Below, piece after piece: positions 44,535 to 53,461 of a stretch of DNA of 64,000 bases. The stretch's first letter is position 1; each line of letters starts with the position of its first letter. Origin of the DNA: an uncultured Alteromonadaceae bacterium (GTDB taxonomy: Bacteria; Pseudomonadota; Gammaproteobacteria; Enterobacterales; Alteromonadaceae). The translations under genes were made by a program, and so were the position numbers. The notes under the pieces were generated by a model. The model did not search any database. It was not told the origin of the DNA and saw nothing but the letters and a program-made list of their open reading frames with translations. Location of the stretch: positions 20,686 to 84,685 of the forward strand of contig CANNDC010000017.1 in NCBI GenBank assembly GCA_947503265.1. Direction: 5' to 3'.

Positions 44535-44852
44535 TTAATCCTCGCTTTCCTTCACTTCCAATCCCATGGCTTCCATTAGCTCTCGCGCTTCTTTGGGAAT
44601 TCGATTTGGATTATCTTTCTTTAGATCATCATCATCCGGTAAAGGTTGCCCAGTGAATGCATGTAGAAATGCTTCACATAATAGTTCTGAGTTGGTTGCA
44701 TGGCGTAGATTATTGACCTGCCTGCGCGTGCGCTCATCGGTAAGCACCTTCAGCACCTTAAGCGGGATAGACACAGTCACTTTTTTAACTAGCTCACTCT
44801 TTTTGCCGTGTTCTGCGTAAGGGTGAATATATTTTCCGTTCCATTCTGCCAT
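44535..44852 (-). CDS. metJ: methionine repressor MetJ
   Basis: 105 residues, equal to the E. coli protein, of ribbon-helix-helix type. MAEWNGKYIHPYAEHGKK, the beta-strand VKKVTVSIPLKVLKVL that reads the DNA, the RTRRQVNNLRHATNSELLCEA helices and the TGQPLPDDDDL block are near identical to known MetJ. It uses S-adenosylmethionine as corepressor. Divergent from metF across the met-box cluster at 44919-44978, so it is probably autoregulated. Confidence 0.98.
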   Translation of the reverse strand: MAEWNGKYIHPYAEHGKKSELVKKVTVSIPLKVLKVLTDERTRRQVNNLRHATNSELLCEAFLHAFTGQPLPDDDDLKKDNPNRIPKEARELMEAMGLEVKESED

Positions 44853-44918
44853 GAATTTGCTCTTTTTATCTTTCTTATAAGTCGAAATTCTAACTGTTAA
44901 AGACTAAAGGTCAATAAT

Positions 44919-44978
44919 AGATGTCTAAACATCTTGACGGCTTGCTCTTCTCGGTTTAGTTTAGACGTCTAAACGGCT
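44919..44978. promoter_or_regulatory. MetJ operator (met boxes) between metJ and metF
   Basis: Two pairs of 8-base met boxes of AGACGTCT type: AGATGTCT-AAACATCT at 44919-44934 and AGACGTCT-AAACGGCT at 44963-44978. One box is the perfect palindrome AGACGTCT. MetJ binds such boxes in tandem as cooperative dimers, and the placement between metJ and metF is what would repress both when methionine (SAM) is plentiful. Confidence 0.9.
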
Positions 44979-45011
44979 AGAAATCAATAAAAATTTTTTG
45001 GAGTTAAAAAA

Positions 45012-45902
45012 ATGGTGTCTTATGCGAGAGGAATCGAGTCTCTCAATCAATCCTTGGCAGAACTAAGTGGAACAAATGTTTCTTTTGAATTTTTCCCGCC
45101 AAAGACAGAACAGATGGAACAGACACTATGGAAGTCAGTAGAGCGTCTCGCCCCTCTTAAGCCAGCTTACATGTCAGTTACATACGGCGCTAATAGTGGT
45201 GAAAGAGATCGTACGCACGATGTAGTGAAGCGCATTCAAAGCGAAACAGGTGTCGCCGCCGTTCCGCATTTGACCTGTGTAGATGCGAGTCGCGAAGAGT
45301 TGATTCAAATCGCAAAAGATTACTGGGACAGCGGCATTCGTCGCATTGTCGCCCTACGAGGTGATTTGCCTGAAGGTACAAAAAGTACCGATATGTATGC
45401 CTCTGACTTAGTTGCATTGCTAAAAGAAGTTGCTGATTTCGATATATCAGTGGCGGCCTACCCAGAAAAACATCCAGAAGCGCCTAATGCGCAATTTGAT
45501 TTGCTGAATTTGAAACGAAAAGCAGAAGCCGGTGCCACTCAGGCAATTAGTCAGTTTTTCTTTGATGCTGAGGTTTTCTTACGCTTCAGAGACCGAGCTG
45601 CGGCAGCAGGTATCGATTTAGACATAGTACCTGGGATATTGCCGGTGACGAATTACCAAACACTAAAACGATTTGCCGGATTCACTAACGTGCATGTGCC
45701 GGGCTGGTTGCATCGCATGTATGACGGTTTAGAGAAGGAAGATCAAACCACTAGAAACCTGTTGGGCGCCAGTATTGCAATGGATACGGTGAAAGTGTTA
45801 GCCAAAGAAGGAATACGAGATTTCCACTTTTATACCCTAAATCGCAGTGAATTAAGTTATGCCATTTGCCATTTACTAGGAGTTCGAGCAGATAACGGAT
45901 AA
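45012..45902 (+). CDS. metF: methylenetetrahydrofolate reductase
   Basis: FAD-dependent reduction of 5,10-methylene- to 5-methyl-tetrahydrofolate for methionine synthesis. 296 residues, identical in length to E. coli MetF. The active-site block VSFEFFPPKTEQMEQ, TYGANSGERDRTHD, AALRGDLP-like IVALRGDLPEG, AISQFFFDAEVFLRF, and PGILPVTNYQTLKRF are diagnostic. GGAG precedes the ATG by 8 bases. Regulated by MetJ through the upstream boxes. Confidence 0.98.
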   Translation: MVSYARGIESLNQSLAELSGTNVSFEFFPPKTEQMEQTLWKSVERLAPLKPAYMSVTYGANSGERDRTHDVVKRIQSETGVAAVPHLTCVDASREELIQIAKDYWDSGIRRIVALRGDLPEGTKSTDMYASDLVALLKEVADFDISVAAYPEKHPEAPNAQFDLLNLKRKAEAGATQAISQFFFDAEVFLRFRDRAAAAGIDLDIVPGILPVTNYQTLKRFAGFTNVHVPGWLHRMYDGLEKEDQTTRNLLGASIAMDTVKVLAKEGIRDFHFYTLNRSELSYAICHLLGVRADNG

Positions 45903-45936
45903 ACTGCTCTTATTCCAACTTAAATAATACGATGTA

Positions 45937-46947
45937 ATGTCAGAAAACAATCTACTCGATAAAAGTAAAACAGTGCTTTCCCATGGTTTAGCACTGTTTA
46001 GAAATGTGTTTCACCACTGTCTACAAGATCGTATTACGGTTTCTGCGGGCCATCTTGCTTATGTATCCTTGTTATCTCTGGTTCCGTTCATCGTTGTATT
46101 TTTTAGTATTATGTCCGCGTTTCCTGCTTTCGCTGAAGTTAGGGAACAAATAGAAGAAACCATTTTCAGTAACTTTATTCCTACGTCAGGTGACGCAATA
46201 CAAACCTATATGACCGAGTTTGTTGCCAACGCATCTAAGATGGGCGCAGTAAGCATTCTGGCACTGGTTTTTGTTGCTCTGTCTCTTATCTCGAATGTTG
46301 ATAAAACCTTAAATCACATATGGCAAACAAAAAGTGATAGACCAAAAATCTATACTTTTTCTATTTATTGGATGGTATTGACGTTAGCTCCGTTGTTGAT
46401 CGGCGTTAGCGTGTTAGTCAGCAGTTACCTCGTGGGCTTAGCTAACTATGCCGAAGAATATACACCTGGGATATCAACCCTTTTACTGAAGAGCGTTCCT
46501 TTTCTGACATCTGTACTCGCCTTCTTTCTTCTATATATGGTCGTGCCTAACAAAAGAATAGGTGTGGTTCACGCATTATGTGGTGCGGCGCTCGCTGCCA
46601 CCTTATTTGAATCGTCAAAACGGCTTTTTGCACTGTATGTGGAGAATTTTCCGTCTTACCAAGTGATTTACGGTGCAATGGCGGTCATTCCTATCTTGTT
46701 TGTCTGGGTTTACCTAAGCTGGATAGTGGTTCTATTTGGTGCGGAATTTACTCGTGCTTTAGAACGTATGTTTCCAGGCGAAGACTCGACAAATTTGGAA
46801 TACCCTGACGAAATTCGTGAAGAAGCCAAGGAGGAAGTGAGAGAAGAGGTCAAGGAAGAAGTTAAGCAAGAGGTCGTTCAAGAAGTTAAACAGGATACCC
46901 CGCAAAAGGTATTGGCTGACGACAAGACAGAAAAAAGTGCATCTTGA
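45937..46947 (+). CDS. yihY: YihY/virulence factor BrkB family inner-membrane protein
   Basis: 336 residues with six hydrophobic segments. RITVSAGHLAYVSLLSLVPF, NVDKTLNHIWQTK, and the signature VYLSWIVVLFGAEFTRALE mark the YihY (UPF0761) family, once called RNase BN wrongly. The C-terminal 55 residues are an uncommon acidic/basic coil of repeating EEVK-like units (EEAKEEVREEVKEEVKQEV) that E. coli YihY lacks. Function unknown. It is 34 bases downstream of metF on the same strand. Confidence 0.92.
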   Translation: MSENNLLDKSKTVLSHGLALFRNVFHHCLQDRITVSAGHLAYVSLLSLVPFIVVFFSIMSAFPAFAEVREQIEETIFSNFIPTSGDAIQTYMTEFVANASKMGAVSILALVFVALSLISNVDKTLNHIWQTKSDRPKIYTFSIYWMVLTLAPLLIGVSVLVSSYLVGLANYAEEYTPGISTLLLKSVPFLTSVLAFFLLYMVVPNKRIGVVHALCGAALAATLFESSKRLFALYVENFPSYQVIYGAMAVIPILFVWVYLSWIVVLFGAEFTRALERMFPGEDSTNLEYPDEIREEAKEEVREEVKEEVKQEVVQEVKQDTPQKVLADDKTEKSAS

Positions 46948-46988
46948 CTACCTCCCAAGCAAGATATTCAGTTGACTAAGCGAGGTTA

Positions 46989-48086
46989 CTATTCATCCAC
47001 TTGCAATGCGTTAATTGACACCCACTGTTTAGTGAGGATTTGACCATCGCCGTCTCTTGCGGTGAATTTTATTTTGGAGTTTTCAAACTCTGGGTTCCAC
47101 AAGATTTCTAGCTCGCCGAAATTTGTTCCTCGATAAACAGGCCCAATACGAAAGTCATTAACTTCGTTCACTTGTTGTATATTGTCCGTTAAGCCACTTG
47201 AGGTGAAATCCCAGATTGGGTAGGGTACTTGATTGCCTCTTTGACCTTTATCCACTGACACTTCCATCAAGTGCCTATCCCCAGACACAATTACTACTCC
47301 ATTGGCTTTAGTCTTTCCGATAAGATCATATAAGCGTTGACGCTCGTGGGGCATAGTCCCCCAGGTTTCCCAACCGTGCTGGTAAGCAACCACTTGAATG
47401 CTACTCGCGATGATCCTTACCTCTGCGGGTTTTAATAGCTGTTGTTCAAGCCACTGCCACTGGGTTTCACCCAAGATAGTGCGGGTAGTGTCAGATGTTG
47501 CTACGTATCGGCCTGGGTCATTTTTGTTGGTCTTTGGTGTTATTGCGTCGCGATGATAGCGAGTGTCCAATAGGATAACTTGTACCCGCTTACCTTCTGG
47601 ACCATAGATATAACTTTGATAAACACCTTGTTGTTTACGAATTGGGTCGGTTTTATCAAATCCGAAAAAATCTAAGAATATCTGTTGGCTTTTGTGTTTA
47701 AGGGGGTAATCGGTACCCGCGTCGTTAGCACCATAGTCGTGGTCGTCCCAGGTAGCCAATATAGGTACAGTTTGCTTAAACTGAGCAAATTCTGGGATAG
47801 CAGCCAAGGTTTCGTAAGCTTCTACAATTCTGTTGGCATCAGTGACAGGGGTTGATACCAATTCGCCTTTTATATCTTGTAAATCTGCGTATTGATTGTC
47901 GCCGATAAATAAAAATATATCTGGCTGGTTTTTAGCAATTTGATTCCAAATTGGCTGCAATTCGCGTTCTTTAGCACAAGATCCAAAGGCGATTTTTTGA
48001 ATAACGTCTGGAACCGTTGGTTTGGCGGCCAAGGAAAGACTTTGAAATAGTAAGGTCACGACAGACAGAAGCTGGATTTTAGTCAT
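46989..48086 (-). CDS. exported PhoD-like alkaline phosphatase/phosphodiesterase
   Basis: 365 residues with a signal peptide (LSVVTLLFQSLSLAA). Metallophosphatase (PhoD-like) blocks: IAFGSCAKERELQP, DIFLFIGDNQYADL, ILATWDDHDYGANDAG, VILLDTRYHRD and VSGDRHLMEVSV supply the metal ligands (Asp, Asn, His). The group releases phosphate from phospho-mono- or -diesters in the periplasm. No Tat RR motif is evident, although Bacillus PhoD uses Tat. Convergent with yihY. Confidence 0.9.
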   Translation of the reverse strand: MTKIQLLSVVTLLFQSLSLAAKPTVPDVIQKIAFGSCAKERELQPIWNQIAKNQPDIFLFIGDNQYADLQDIKGELVSTPVTDANRIVEAYETLAAIPEFAQFKQTVPILATWDDHDYGANDAGTDYPLKHKSQQIFLDFFGFDKTDPIRKQQGVYQSYIYGPEGKRVQVILLDTRYHRDAITPKTNKNDPGRYVATSDTTRTILGETQWQWLEQQLLKPAEVRIIASSIQVVAYQHGWETWGTMPHERQRLYDLIGKTKANGVVIVSGDRHLMEVSVDKGQRGNQVPYPIWDFTSSGLTDNIQQVNEVNDFRIGPVYRGTNFGELEILWNPEFENSKIKFTARDGDGQILTKQWVSINALQVDE

Positions 48087-48206
48087 TTTTCAACCTTACC
48101 AACACTTTTCAATTAACCATAAGAACGCATTCAGGCCAACACGGATTGAAATCCCGAGAACAATTTGGCCGTTTGAGTTCATCCGAATCCGCTAGCTCAG
48201 CAGAGA

Positions 48207-48842
48207 CTAGCTTTTGATTTTCTCGATAAACTCATTCGATTGACTGATGGCAGTATTCATTTCTTTGATAAGCAAATTAATGTCTTTCTTAATAACATTA
48301 AATTCCCCTTGCAAAGCGCCGACAGCATTCGCATTTAGATTGTGTTTTAAGTACAAAACATTGTCTTGTAACGCCGTTAATACAGGATCCATTTTCGATT
48401 CTGCTTTGCGCATCGCGCTGATCAAGGTTTTGTATCGACGCTGGGTATCTTTAAGTTGCCTTTGACTATCGCGCTTCAACTTTGCATTAGAATACTTTTC
48501 TAGTTCTTCTTGCCACTCGTCAAACAAGGCCTCTGCGACACTTTCAACTTTATCAATGCGATTTTTCACATTGGCTGCAGATTCCTGACTGGCTTCAAAC
48601 TGCCCATTTAGATCATCGTAAACATCTTGCAACTCACCGCCATCAAAATTAATAAGCTGGCTAAATTCATCCAATGCAGATGCAAATTGCTCTTGGGCAT
48701 CTTCTTGAGATTCTTTCGCATCCTCAACTCGGTCTACTAAGATGTCACGCTTTTCAACACCCAGCTTTTCCCAAGCAGCATAATAGGCGCTTTGACATGC
48801 AAAAAGACTGAATGTCAGGGCCACAATGATTAGTTTTTTCAT
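48207..48842 (-). CDS. DUF2959 family lipoprotein
   Basis: 211 residues. The leader ends in a lipobox (SLFAC, Cys16, Gln at +2). The mature protein is almost entirely helical and highly charged, with a long coiled-coil pattern (RVEDAKESQEDAQEQFASAL, NVKNRIDKVESVAEALFDEW, DSQRQLKDTQRRYKTLISAM) and matches the DUF2959 family of unknown function found in gammaproteobacteria. The start overlaps the upstream small membrane gene by 4 bases, so they are coupled. Confidence 0.9.
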   Translation of the reverse strand: MKKLIIVALTFSLFACQSAYYAAWEKLGVEKRDILVDRVEDAKESQEDAQEQFASALDEFSQLINFDGGELQDVYDDLNGQFEASQESAANVKNRIDKVESVAEALFDEWQEELEKYSNAKLKRDSQRQLKDTQRRYKTLISAMRKAESKMDPVLTALQDNVLYLKHNLNANAVGALQGEFNVIKKDINLLIKEMNTAISQSNEFIEKIKS

Positions 48843-49066
48843 CCGTTTCCACCTTTAAAGGTTGCAGCATCTACGATACTCCAAATATAGGCGATAGCTG
48901 CAATAATGCCTGGTACGATTAAAAACCATAGCGCTGCACCACCAAAGAAAAAGATAGCAAAAAGTAATGCAGCAAGAATGCGCCCTTGAACCAGTTGCCC
49001 TAAGCCGGGGAAAAATACGTTACAAATTGCAGCAAGTACGTTGCCGCCTGAACCTTGGCCTGCCAT
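48839..49066 (-). CDS. small two-helix membrane protein (TM2-like)
   Basis: 75 residues. ATG 49066 is chosen over a TTG at 49078: it has GGAG six bases upstream. A Gly-rich start (MAGQGSGGN) leads into two membrane helices (LAAICNVFFPGLGQLVQG and LAALLFAIFFFGGAALWFLI) with the glycine/Pro pattern of TM2-domain proteins, and a third hydrophobic stretch (GIIAAIAYIWSIVDA). Translationally coupled to the DUF2959 lipoprotein. Confidence 0.8.
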   Translation of the reverse strand: MAGQGSGGNVLAAICNVFFPGLGQLVQGRILAALLFAIFFFGGAALWFLIVPGIIAAIAYIWSIVDAATFKGGNG

Positions 49067-49166
49067 TAAAATCTCCAATTTCTATTAAAACAATTATTGA
49101 TATGGGGTTGTTAAGTGCTAAATTAAAGGAAAGCATCCAAATACTCAAACTAAAAAGCGGATCTTA

Positions 49167-50138
49167 ATGGGACACCTATACCCGCCTTTAAAGGCATATC
49201 ACTCTGAAATGCTCGACGTTGGAAACGGTCATTCACTCTATCTAGAGCAATCAGGAAATCCAAATGGTATTCCCGTTTTGTACTTGCATGGCGGCCCAGG
49301 AGCAGGACTTTCCCCTATTTACCGAAGTCTTTTCGACCCAAATATCTATCGTATTATTGGGTTTGATCAACGAGGTTGCGGTCAGTCGTCCCCGTTTGCA
49401 GAACTGACAAACAACACGACTCAAGAATTACTTGCTGATATTCAACAGATACGTCAACACTTAGGCATCAGCAAATGGATGTTATGTGGTGGCTCATGGG
49501 GAACAACACTGGCGTTGTTGAGTGCTATTGAGCAACCTAAAACCGTAAAAGCGCTGGTTTTAAGAGGAATATTTCTGGCGAGAAAGGAAGATTTCGACTG
49601 GTTCTTAAGTAGCCAAGGGGGGGCAGCTCAGCTATTTCCAGAACACTATGAAGAATTCTCTGAAACTATTCGGGAAAATGACCGTAATTCATCGCTGATA
49701 GATGGCTATTACGATGTGTTGTTAAAAGGCGATGAACTAAGCCGAACTCATGCGGCAAAGTCTTGGTGCATGTGGGAAGAACGCATTTCGATGCTGAACA
49801 ACACGGTAAAAGAACAAGATCTTTGCCAGAACTTGCACCGTGCAACCAGCCTAGCTTTATTAGAATGTCATTATATTAAGAATGGATGCTTTATTGATGA
49901 AGGCTACATTATGGACAACGTCAGCGCGATAAACGCGATTCCTGCCACCATTATACATGGCCGCTATGATATCGTTTGTAAACTGGAGAGTGCATACAAG
50001 CTTTGCAAATCGTGGCGTGAAAGTCAGTTGTTAATTGTTCCTGAAGCCGGTCACAGTGTTTCTGATCCAAGAATCAGTGACGCCCTTTGTCATGCTACTG
50101 ATGCTATGGCGCAATTTTTAAACTCGCAATCCAAGTAA
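49167..50138 (+). CDS. pip: proline iminopeptidase
   Basis: 323-residue S33 family alpha/beta hydrolase that releases N-terminal proline. Oxyanion LHGGPGAGLSP, nucleophile GGSWGTTLALL, Asp in IHGRYDIVCKLESA and His in PEAGHSVSD form the triad. The cap-domain segment LRGIFLARKEDFDWFLSSQGGAAQLFPEHYEEF is reported here by its diagnostic parts (GIFLARK, QGGAAQLFPE). Cytosolic. Followed by dtd after 5 bases, so they are cotranscribed. Confidence 0.95.
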   Translation: MGHLYPPLKAYHSEMLDVGNGHSLYLEQSGNPNGIPVLYLHGGPGAGLSPIYRSLFDPNIYRIIGFDQRGCGQSSPFAELTNNTTQELLADIQQIRQHLGISKWMLCGGSWGTTLALLSAIEQPKTVKALVLRGIFLARKEDFDWFLSSQGGAAQLFPEHYEEFSETIRENDRNSSLIDGYYDVLLKGDELSRTHAAKSWCMWEERISMLNNTVKEQDLCQNLHRATSLALLECHYIKNGCFIDEGYIMDNVSAINAIPATIIHGRYDIVCKLESAYKLCKSWRESQLLIVPEAGHSVSDPRISDALCHATDAMAQFLNSQSK

Positions 50139-50143
50139 ACGAG

Positions 50144-50584
50144 ATGATTGGGTTAATTCAGCGAGTCAATTATGCACGTGTCAAAGTCGATGGCAGGATA
50201 GTGGGCGAAATCGACGCAGGTTTTCTTTTATTACTCGGAATTGAAAAAGATGACACGGCCGAGATTGCCGAAAAGCTGGCAAACAAAATATCAAAGCTAC
50301 GGGTATTCAATGATCTAGAAGGGAAAATGAATCTCAATTTGCTTCAAATCAACGGAAAATTGTTGATCGTTTCACAATTTACCTTGGCTGCAGATACTCG
50401 CAAAGGCAACCGACCTGGTTTTTCTTCTGCAGCTGATCCTACACTCAGTAAGTCTCTTTATCTGCAATTTATCCAACATTGTCAAAACCTCGGTATTGTC
50501 TGCGAAAGCGGTGAATTTGGGGCTGATATGAAGGTGACTCTTGAAAATGATGGACCGGTTACATTCCATTTAAAAGTGAATTAA
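50144..50584 (+). CDS. dtd: D-aminoacyl-tRNA deacylase
   Basis: Removes D-amino acids and glycine mischarged on tRNA. 146 residues (E. coli 145). MIGLIQRVNYARVKVDG opens the protein; the SQFTLAADTRKGNRPGF active-site block and the C-terminal NDGPVTFHLKV with the Gly-cis-Pro motif are diagnostic. It follows pip by 5 bases and is a usual partner of pip and fabY. Confidence 0.97.
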   Translation: MIGLIQRVNYARVKVDGRIVGEIDAGFLLLLGIEKDDTAEIAEKLANKISKLRVFNDLEGKMNLNLLQINGKLLIVSQFTLAADTRKGNRPGFSSAADPTLSKSLYLQFIQHCQNLGIVCESGEFGADMKVTLENDGPVTFHLKVN

Positions 50585-50678
50585 ACCGAGTTCAAGATTG
50601 CGCCTACGTGTCGATTAAGCTTTAATGGTGAGTCCGATTGTGGGTATCTAGGGTCGCAGAGACCAAAATAATTAATAT

Positions 50679-51581
50679 ATGTTTAGAATCGACACACCTA
50701 AAACCGAAGAGCAACTTGAAGCGTATTTTAAGTTTCGTTGGGAAATGCTAAAGAAGCCATGGGATCATCCTCTCGGCTCTGAGAAAGACGAATACGAAAC
50801 CGTTAGCGAACATCGTATGGTCGTTGACAGTAACTCCAATATCGTTGCTGTTGGCAGAGTCCACCTAAACACGTCTGATGAGGCACAAGTTAGACATATT
50901 GCTGTAGCTAAAGAACAGCAAGGGAAAGGTCTAGGCAAGTTGGTGTTTTCATCTTTAGAGAGCGTGGCAAGAGAGCAAGGCGCAAAACGACTGGTTACCA
51001 ATAGTAGAAGAATATCCATTGAGTTTTTTACTGCATGTGGATTTGAAATCAACGACGATGCATCAACGGAAATGGGCAAACTCAAACGCAGTCAGATGGT
51101 CAAGAGGTTGTCGGAAGTTAACTCGGTAATGCTGCATCCCAAATGGTGTGCAGAGTTACAAAAAACCTGGCATGAAACCATCCCAATCAGTGAACAGATG
51201 GGTATTCAACTTTTTCAGTACACGGGAAAAACTTTCGAAACACGGGCGTCTTTAAACAAAAACATCAACATCCATGGAACCATGTTTGCCGGTAGTATTT
51301 TCTCACTAGCAACGCTTACCGGTTGGGGGATGATTTACTTAAAATTAAAAGAAAAGTCGTTAGAAGGCGAAATCGTATTAGGCGATGGTGATATTCATTA
51401 CCATAAGCCAATCACTATGCAACCTCGTGCTTTATGCAATATAGAAAGTCTAGATGGTAAGTTTGAACTACTGAATAAGAACAAGAAAATCGCCATTAAA
51501 CTGCAGGTAAACATTATGGATGGTGAAAACCCAGTGGCAGAATTCAAAGGTGTTTTTTGGGTTTTACCTCAAAAACAGTAA
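50679..51581 (+). CDS. fabY: bifunctional GNAT acetyltransferase/thioesterase-like protein (YiiD/FabY)
   Basis: 300 residues. The N-terminal half is a GNAT fold with the acetyl-CoA loop VRHIAVAKEQQGKGLGKLVF (Q/RxxGxG). The C-terminal half is a hotdog thioesterase-type domain (NIHGTMFAGSIFSLATLTG). This two-domain order is that of E. coli YiiD (FabY), linked to fatty-acid initiation by malonyl-ACP decarboxylation. It lies 94 bases after dtd on the same strand. Confidence 0.9.
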   Translation: MFRIDTPKTEEQLEAYFKFRWEMLKKPWDHPLGSEKDEYETVSEHRMVVDSNSNIVAVGRVHLNTSDEAQVRHIAVAKEQQGKGLGKLVFSSLESVAREQGAKRLVTNSRRISIEFFTACGFEINDDASTEMGKLKRSQMVKRLSEVNSVMLHPKWCAELQKTWHETIPISEQMGIQLFQYTGKTFETRASLNKNINIHGTMFAGSIFSLATLTGWGMIYLKLKEKSLEGEIVLGDGDIHYHKPITMQPRALCNIESLDGKFELLNKNKKIAIKLQVNIMDGENPVAEFKGVFWVLPQKQ

Positions 51582-51630
51582 GTTTTAGCTTCAATTTATA
51601 ACGCGTAGTATGGCTTAAAAGATTTTAACC

Positions 51631-51700
51631 CGCCGTGAGAGCATCTTAGCTGCCGTGCTTGTCTTTTTAACTTCAGTGTATAAAGCATGGTAAGTCTAAA
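51631..51700. repeat. 70-bp direct repeat module A, copy 1
   Basis: Runs from CGCCGTGAGAGC to GTAAGTCTAAA and returns at 51990-52059 with about four mismatches. A third, shorter relative of its first part (ACCCGCCGTGAAAGCATC, preceded by the shared GGCTTAAAAGATTTTA) is at 52095-52129, which shows that the array was built by staggered duplication. Confidence 0.8.
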
Positions 51701-51853
51701 AATTCCAACACGCTGTAAAATATCCCTATACGCTTGGACTACGACATCCATGTCTTCGTACAGTTGGAATTTCTTAGACTTACCACGCTTTCCTTTCCAA
51801 ACTTTGATTCTTTTCTTGAGAAAAGATAAGCAGATCTAAACAGGCTTAAGAAG

Positions 51854-52021
51854 TATCTGGGGAGGAAATAAATTAGTTGATTGCGATGGCGTCCACCCAC
51901 AGGGATGTGGGTGCCGAGCTTCCAGGGATGGACTCGCAGCGTTCTCGCAAGGAACTAGTTTATAGCCTCCATTCTCATTGGGTGTGACCCGCGGTGAAAG
52001 CATCTTAGCTGCCGCGCTTGT
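51854..52021. repeat. 168-bp direct repeat module B, copy 1
   Basis: Copy 1 of a block repeated at 52256-52423 with the same length and about four mismatches. Inside is a small hairpin: CACCCAC and GTGGGTG around AGGGAT (about 51895-51914), then a G-rich CCAGGGATGGACTCGC core and a TTCTCGCAAGGAAC segment. The 3' part overlaps module A copy 2. Confidence 0.85.
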
Positions 52022-52059
52022 CTTTTTAACTTCAGTGTATAAAGCATGGTAAGTCTAAA
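51990..52059. repeat. 70-bp direct repeat module A, copy 2
   Basis: Copy 2 of the module at 51631-51700, offset 359 bases. Its first part is also the end of module B copy 1, so A and B overlap. Confidence 0.8.
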
Positions 52060-52255
52060 CAGCATGTTTGAACATCTGTGTATAAAGCGTAGCATGGCTT
52101 AAAAGATTTTAACCCGCCGTGAAAGCATCCCTGCTGGCTTGATCTCGCCATCCATGGCTCGGACAGTTAAAATTTTTAATCCCTGCACGCTTTCCTTCCC
52201 AAGCATCTATTCTTTTTTTGAGAAATGATAAGTTGAAGTGAACAAGCATGCGGGG

Positions 52256-52423
52256 TATCTGGGGAGGAAATAAATTAGTTGATTGCGATGGCGTCCACCC
52301 ACAGGGATGTGGGTGCCGAGTTTCCAGGGATGGACTCGCAGCGTTCTCGCAAGGAACTAGTTTATAGCCTCCATTCTCATTGGGTGTGACCCGCGGTGAA
52401 AGCATCTCAGCTGCCATGCTTGT
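52256..52423. repeat. 168-bp direct repeat module B, copy 2
   Basis: Second copy of the module at 51854-52021, offset 402 bases. It keeps the CACCCAC/GTGGGTG hairpin. Differences include C to T at the base after CCGAG, and AGCTGCCATGC instead of AGCTGCCGCGC. Confidence 0.85.
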
Positions 52424-52479
52424 TGTTTTCTCATCAATATAGAAAGCGAAGCAGAAACTAAATTTATTCCTTAGATCAA

Positions 52480-52523
52480 AAAAGCGCGTTATCAGCTATT
52501 TATATAGTTGATAACGCGCTTTT
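52480..52523 (-). terminator. intrinsic terminator of rpoH
   Basis: A 15-pair perfect stem (AAAAGCGCGTTATCA at 52480-52494 with TGATAACGCGCTTTT at 52509-52523) extended inward by five further pairs (one G-T), with a T-run (TTTTTTGATC) after the arm on the minus strand. It lies 24 bases past the rpoH stop. Confidence 0.88.
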
Positions 52524-52547
52524 AAATTTTTGCGCTCAGTGTAGTGA

Positions 52548-53399
52548 TTACACCATAGCGGATTGCAATTTTTTCATTGCATTTTTTTCTATCTGACGTA
52601 CTCGCTCAGCAGATACCTGATACTTGTCTGCCAAGTCTTGTAGCGTAGTTTTATCATCTGATAACCAACGCGTTTGGATAATATGCTGACTACGCTCATC
52701 TAATGTTTTGATTGCTGAATATAAACGCTTGGACGCTTCACTATCCCAATCAGCGTTAATCACATCAGCTTCAACATCTGTTGTCTTATCTTCAAGAAAC
52801 TGTACCGGTGCAAAGCTACCACTTTCATCATCATCAGCAGATAAATCAAAAGCTTGGTCTTGGCTACTCATACGAGCTTCCATTTGCAGCACTTCTTTGG
52901 TACTTACACCTAACTCTTCGGCCACTTTTTGCACTTCAGCATGGGTAAACCAACCAAGACGTTTTTTGTTCTTTCTCAAATTAAAAAACAACTTACGTTG
53001 AGCTTTGGTTGTTGCTACTTTCACAATTCGCCAATTTTTCAAAACGAACTCATGAATTTCAGCTTTGATCCAATGCACAGCAAAAGACACTAATCGCACA
53101 CCAACGGTGGGATCAAATCGCTTCACTGCCTTCATCAAGCCTATGTTGCCTTCCTGAATAAGATCTGCCTGAGGTAGGCCATAACCTGAATAAGACTTAG
53201 CTATATGTACGACAAAACGAAGATGAGACATAACCAGCTTTCTCGCAGCTTCTAAATCATCATCTTGTTGTAAACGCTCAGCAAGTGCTCGTTCTTCTTC
53301 AACCGTCAGCATATTGATACTACTAACCGCTTGGATGTAGGTTTCAATACTTCCACTTTGAGGAACGCTCAATGCCATTGATCGCATATTTGTGCTCAT
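52548..53399 (-). CDS. rpoH: heat-shock sigma factor sigma-32
   Basis: 283 residues (E. coli 284). ATG 53399 with GAGG five bases upstream is preferred to a GTG at 53405. Region 2 is explicit in LRFVVHIAKSYSGYGLPQ, DLIQEGNIGLMKAVKRFDP, RLVSFAVHWIKAEIHEFV and the RpoH box QRKLFFNLRKNKKRLGW. Region 4 is LDERSQHIIQTRWL and SAERVRQIEKNAMKKLQ. It should drive the hslVU promoter in this window. In E. coli it sits beside ftsX; here two EAL-HDOD genes come between. Confidence 0.98.
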   Translation of the reverse strand: MSTNMRSMALSVPQSGSIETYIQAVSSINMLTVEEERALAERLQQDDDLEAARKLVMSHLRFVVHIAKSYSGYGLPQADLIQEGNIGLMKAVKRFDPTVGVRLVSFAVHWIKAEIHEFVLKNWRIVKVATTKAQRKLFFNLRKNKKRLGWFTHAEVQKVAEELGVSTKEVLQMEARMSSQDQAFDLSADDDESGSFAPVQFLEDKTTDVEADVINADWDSEASKRLYSAIKTLDERSQHIIQTRWLSDDKTTLQDLADKYQVSAERVRQIEKNAMKKLQSAMV

Positions 53400-53461
53400 T
53401 ATCACCTCGTAAAACGTTTCAGCCCATCAGTTTAACAAAGTCACAATGGGTTCGCTATATT

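Larger units (their letters stand above)
51582..52547. other. 966-base gene-free region occupied by direct repeats
   Basis: The stretch between fabY and rpoH is filled by two partly diverged repeat units and the rpoH terminator. A 102-codon frame at 52109-52417 (minus) is open only because it runs across the repeat; I do not accept it as a gene. No RNA gene recognised. Confidence 0.8.

Noticed and set aside
52109..52417. 102-codon minus-strand frame across the repeats
   Set aside because: It lies wholly within repeat module B and its flank, has no ribosome-binding site, and its translation is low-complexity and Pro-rich with no similarity to a protein family I know.
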